NCBI GenBank assembly: GCA_040768665.1 | Contig: JAXGMN010000009.1 | Location: 124,001 to 188,000 of the forward strand | Direction: 5' to 3' | DNA: 64,000 bases | Source of the DNA: JABWBD01 sp040768665 | Lineage (GTDB): Bacteria > Planctomycetota > Planctomycetia > Pirellulales > Thermoguttaceae | Shown: positions 61,690 to 64,000 of the stretch, piece by piece | How the letters are laid out: every line of letters begins with the position of its first letter | How positions within the stretch are numbered: position 1 is the stretch's first letter | Made by a program: the position numbers and the translations under genes | The notes under the pieces: generated by a model | Database searches by the model: none | What the model was told of the DNA's origin: nothing | The model's input: only the letters and a program-made list of their open reading frames with translations

Positions 61690-62301
61690 CTATTGATCAT
61701 CAGTCGGTTCCCTCGTCCGCCGTTTCGCCCTCGCCAGGTAGGCTGCTCCGATCAGCACGACGAGGAGGTGCACGGAGACGATTTCGAAGGGCAGTAAGTA
61801 GCCGGACATGCCGCCGCGCAGCGTGGGATCCTTCTCTTCGAGCTGATCGACACGAACGCCGAGGAATCCGAGTCCCAGCGGCGCGGCCGTGTCATCCACC
61901 GCGGCAGCCTCCCTCTGTTCGGCCACGGTCGGCGGCGCCCACTGTTCGACGCTGACGGCGGCCTGCAGGAGGACGGCCAACAGCGAACCGCCCACGATGG
62001 CGGCCAATGCCCATTGGGCGGCTCCGGTCTTCATGTGGATAAACGGCGCCCGCGCGGTCAGCATGACGCCGAAAACAAGCACGACGACCGTCCCGCCGAC
62101 ATAGATCAACAACTGCAACGCGCCGAGGAAGTCGGCCCCGGCCAGGAAGAACAGCCCGGCCACGCCTCCCAGCGCCAGGACCAGGTAGAACGCCATGCGA
62201 ACGACATTGCTGGTGAACAGCATCGCCAGCGCAAACGTGCAGGCAACCAGTGCGAACAGCAGGAAGAAGAACGAGTGCCAGTTGATCGCCGCGGCGTCCA
62301 C
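61690..62301 (-). CDS. nuoJ: NADH-quinone oxidoreductase subunit J
   Basis: 203 aa from the GTG at 62301 (MDAAAINWHSFFFLLFALVA), about ten bases after GGGAGG. A TTG two codons upstream, overlapping the nuoH stop, is an alternative; longer frames overlap nuoH and are not real. Five helices; the conserved GADFLGALQLLIYVGGTVVVL segment (given in parts as GADFLGALQLLIY and VGGTVVVL) identifies it as NuoJ. The loop between helices 4 and 5 (EQWAPPTVAEQREAAAVDDT ...) is longer than usual. It lies directly after nuoH, with no nuoI gene between them. Confidence 0.93.
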   Translation of the reverse strand: MDAAAINWHSFFFLLFALVACTFALAMLFTSNVVRMAFYLVLALGGVAGLFFLAGADFLGALQLLIYVGGTVVVLVFGVMLTARAPFIHMKTGAAQWALAAIVGGSLLAVLLQAAVSVEQWAPPTVAEQREAAAVDDTAAPLGLGFLGVRVDQLEEKDPTLRGGMSGYLLPFEIVSVHLLVVLIGAAYLARAKRRTREPTDDQ

Positions 62302-62303
62302 GT

Positions 62304-63476
62304 TCAAATCCCTCCCTTCCCGTCCAGGGCGGCAACTGCCGCCGGAGTCTCCGCGGCGGCCGCCGGCATCAGCCGGGCGAAGACCCCGCCGGGAAACGCG
62401 TAGAGCCAGAGCATTGCTCCCAGGAACATGGCCGCCGCCAGCGGAATACAGTACTTCAGGCAGGTGGTCAGCACCTGGTCGATCCTCAGCCGTGGAAGCG
62501 ACCAGCGGGTCCAGATCATCACGGTCACGCCCAAGAAGCCTTTGGCGATCAGGTTCAGCATGCCGAGGAAATTCCCGAACCACTCGGCCACGGGGCCGTT
62601 GTCCGCCGTCAGGCCGATCATCGTCGCTACGGGGATCGGCCCGTTCCAGCCTCCGAAGAAGAGGATCGCTGCCAGGCAGCTCACGGCGAACATCGAGGTG
62701 TACTCCGCCATGAAGAACACGCTCCAGCGGAAACCTGAATACTCAGTCATGAAGCCTGCCACCAGTTCGCTTTCGGCCTCCGGCAAGTCGAACGGCGCCC
62801 GGTTCACGCTCGCCACCGCGCAGGTGAAGAAGATCCAGAACGTTACGAACGTGAACGGATCGTGAAACACCAACCACTGCCAGAACCAGCCGCTCTGCAT
62901 GCGGCCGATTTCGACCAGGTCCATCGTGCCCGCGATCATCACCGGGACGACCACGCAGATCGCCAGCGGCACCTCGTAGCTCACCACCTGGGCCGCCTCG
63001 CGCATTGCTCCGAACAGCGACCACTTCGACCCCGAGGCATATCCGGCCAGGACAACGCCAAGCACCTCCAGCCCCGCCACGGCGAGGATGAAGAACACTG
63101 CCACGTTCAGCCTCAGGGCAACCCATCCGTCGGCAAACGGGATCGCCAGGAAGACCGAGAAAGCCGCCATGAAACTGATGTAGGGCGCTGCGCGGAAAAG
63201 CAGTCCGTCCGCATCTGCCGGAATGATGTCCTCTTTGGCGATCAGCTTGATGCCGTCGGCCAGCGACTGGAGCCAGCCGAACCGTCCGCCGACCCGACTG
63301 GGGCCGAGCCGATCCTGCAGTCGCCCGGCGATCTTTCGTTCCATCCAGATAAAGACGGCGGCGGCGGTCAGGATCAGCGCCAACAGCAGCCCAGCCTGCA
63401 CGAGCGCTACCAGTGTGTAAGCGACCCATTGCCGCTGCGGATCGAGATAGCCTGCCAGATAGTCTGCCACTTCCAA
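62304..63476 (-). CDS. nuoH: NADH-quinone oxidoreductase subunit H
   Basis: 390 aa, the membrane subunit that forms the quinone chamber with NuoB/NuoD. Diagnostic segments: FIWMERKIAGRLQDRLGPSR, VGGRFGWLQSLADGIKLIAK, SKWSLFGAMREAAQVVSYEV and NRAPFDLPEAESELVAGFMT then EYSGFRWSVFFMAEY. About eight helices. A slightly longer C-terminus than usual (Ala-rich). It starts 30 bp after the nuoD stop; its own stop is 3 bp from the nuoJ GTG. Confidence 0.95.
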   Translation of the reverse strand: MEVADYLAGYLDPQRQWVAYTLVALVQAGLLLALILTAAAVFIWMERKIAGRLQDRLGPSRVGGRFGWLQSLADGIKLIAKEDIIPADADGLLFRAAPYISFMAAFSVFLAIPFADGWVALRLNVAVFFILAVAGLEVLGVVLAGYASGSKWSLFGAMREAAQVVSYEVPLAICVVVPVMIAGTMDLVEIGRMQSGWFWQWLVFHDPFTFVTFWIFFTCAVASVNRAPFDLPEAESELVAGFMTEYSGFRWSVFFMAEYTSMFAVSCLAAILFFGGWNGPIPVATMIGLTADNGPVAEWFGNFLGMLNLIAKGFLGVTVMIWTRWSLPRLRIDQVLTTCLKYCIPLAAAMFLGAMLWLYAFPGGVFARLMPAAAAETPAAVAALDGKGGI

Positions 63477-63506
63477 GTCGTCCTTCGTCTACCTCGCTTC
63501 GACTGC

Positions 63507-64000
63507 CTACCGGTCCACCTCTCCAAGCACGATATCCAGCGAACCAACGACCGCCGGAACATCGGCCACCATGCACCCTCGGCACAGTTCCGGCAAGACC
63601 GACAGATGGCAGTAGCAACTGCTCCGCGCGCGAGCCCGCCAGGGAATCGCCGTGCCGTTGCCAATGACCATGAAGCCCATCTGTCCCTTCGGGGCTTCGG
63701 TCTCCAGATAAATTCCACCGCTGGGCAACTTCTGCAAGAGCTTCACCGGTTCCCCGACGGAGCCCGTGTCCTGCCGGTACCGCTCAATCGCCTGTCGGAG
63801 GATTCGCATCGACTGGACCACTTCGAGCATGCGGACGAAGAACCGGTGCCACGAATCACCGACGACGGCTTCCCGCGGCACCGGCGGGTAGTTTTCTCCG
63901 TGTGGATAGCGGCCCTCGGCGTCGGGCGCGATCACGTCGAACTGATAGCCCCTGTAAAGGGCGCTATACCGCGGTTCACCGTCCCGGCGGAGGTCCCAGT
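63507..64000 (-). CDS. nuoD: NADH-quinone oxidoreductase subunit D, C-terminal part (cut by window edge)
   Basis: The frame is open to the window edge: before the first Met at 63935 it reads WDLRRDGEPRYSALYRGYQF then DVIAPDAEG, so the gene continues beyond 64000 and this is a 5'-truncated view. The C-terminal 49-kDa-subunit motifs are clear: GDSWHRFFVRMLEVVQSMRI, APKGQMGFMVIGNGTAIPWR and the terminal VVGSLDIVLGEVDR. In the intact subunit this region packs near the quinone site with NuoH. The order nuoD-nuoH-nuoJ-K-L-M-N follows the bacterial complex I layout but skips nuoE, F, G and I. Confidence 0.93.
   Translation of the reverse strand, partial: WDLRRDGEPRYSALYRGYQFDVIAPDAEGRYPHGENYPPVPREAVVGDSWHRFFVRMLEVVQSMRILRQAIERYRQDTGSVGEPVKLLQKLPSGGIYLETEAPKGQMGFMVIGNGTAIPWRARARSSCYCHLSVLPELCRGCMVADVPAVVGSLDIVLGEVDR

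Overview
The window looks like a chromosomal segment of a planctomycete, probably of the Pirellulales type. This is inferred from gene content, not from a marker gene. The pointers are two secreted sulfatases, a PQQ-propeller/malectin protein, a giant secreted glycosidase with the planctomycete LESRHLL-type N-terminal motif, a membrane protein with the LQFSLRSLFF start, many Hanks-type Ser/Thr kinases beside ECF sigma factors, and dense palindromic intergenic repeats. No rRNA, tRNA, CRISPR array or complete insertion sequence was recognised.

Layout. (1) 0.4-17.1 kb, minus strand: an ECF sigma factor followed by four paralogous membrane kinases. Each has an N-terminal HC2-type zinc finger as in anti-sigma factors, a nearly identical kinase domain, one membrane helix, and an outer part built from a shared ~180-residue domain plus WD40 or sialidase-like (BNR) repeats. 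Two small secreted lipocalin-like genes sit among them. (2) 17.6-22.4 kb: a second ECF sigma factor and a LamG/LRR kinase. (3) 22.5-31.6 kb: decayed sequence (a coiled-coil gene remnant and a tyrosine-recombinase remnant), then the PQQ/methyltransferase-like/malectin protein, a sulfatase carrying an in-frame MITE-like insertion, and an exported CinA-like protein. (4) 31.6-38.1 kb: a third sigma/kinase pair (FHA kinase, translationally coupled) divergent from a WD40 kinase. (5) 38.4-53.1 kb: a Tat-exported sugar-isomerase-like protein, a 2295-aa double glycosidase, a small membrane protein, a second sulfatase and a parallel beta-helix protein, consistent with breakdown of sulfated polysaccharide. 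(6) 53.5-55.5 kb: a degenerate GGDEF protein and a small helical protein. (7) 55.5-64 kb: respiratory complex I genes nuoD(partial)-H-J-K-L-M-N; no nuoI, E, F or G lies in this stretch.

The most unusual signals are: the expanded family of anti-sigma-like zinc finger/kinase receptors with a recurring, apparently uncharacterised outer domain; four apparent frameshifts confined to these kinases, each explained by one missing G in a G run; and a modular family of palindromic elements with different outer arms around a common GGGGACTGG/CCTGTCCCC core, one copy of which has target duplications and adds 44 codons inside a sulfatase gene. Other palindromes supply stop codons of neighbouring genes.
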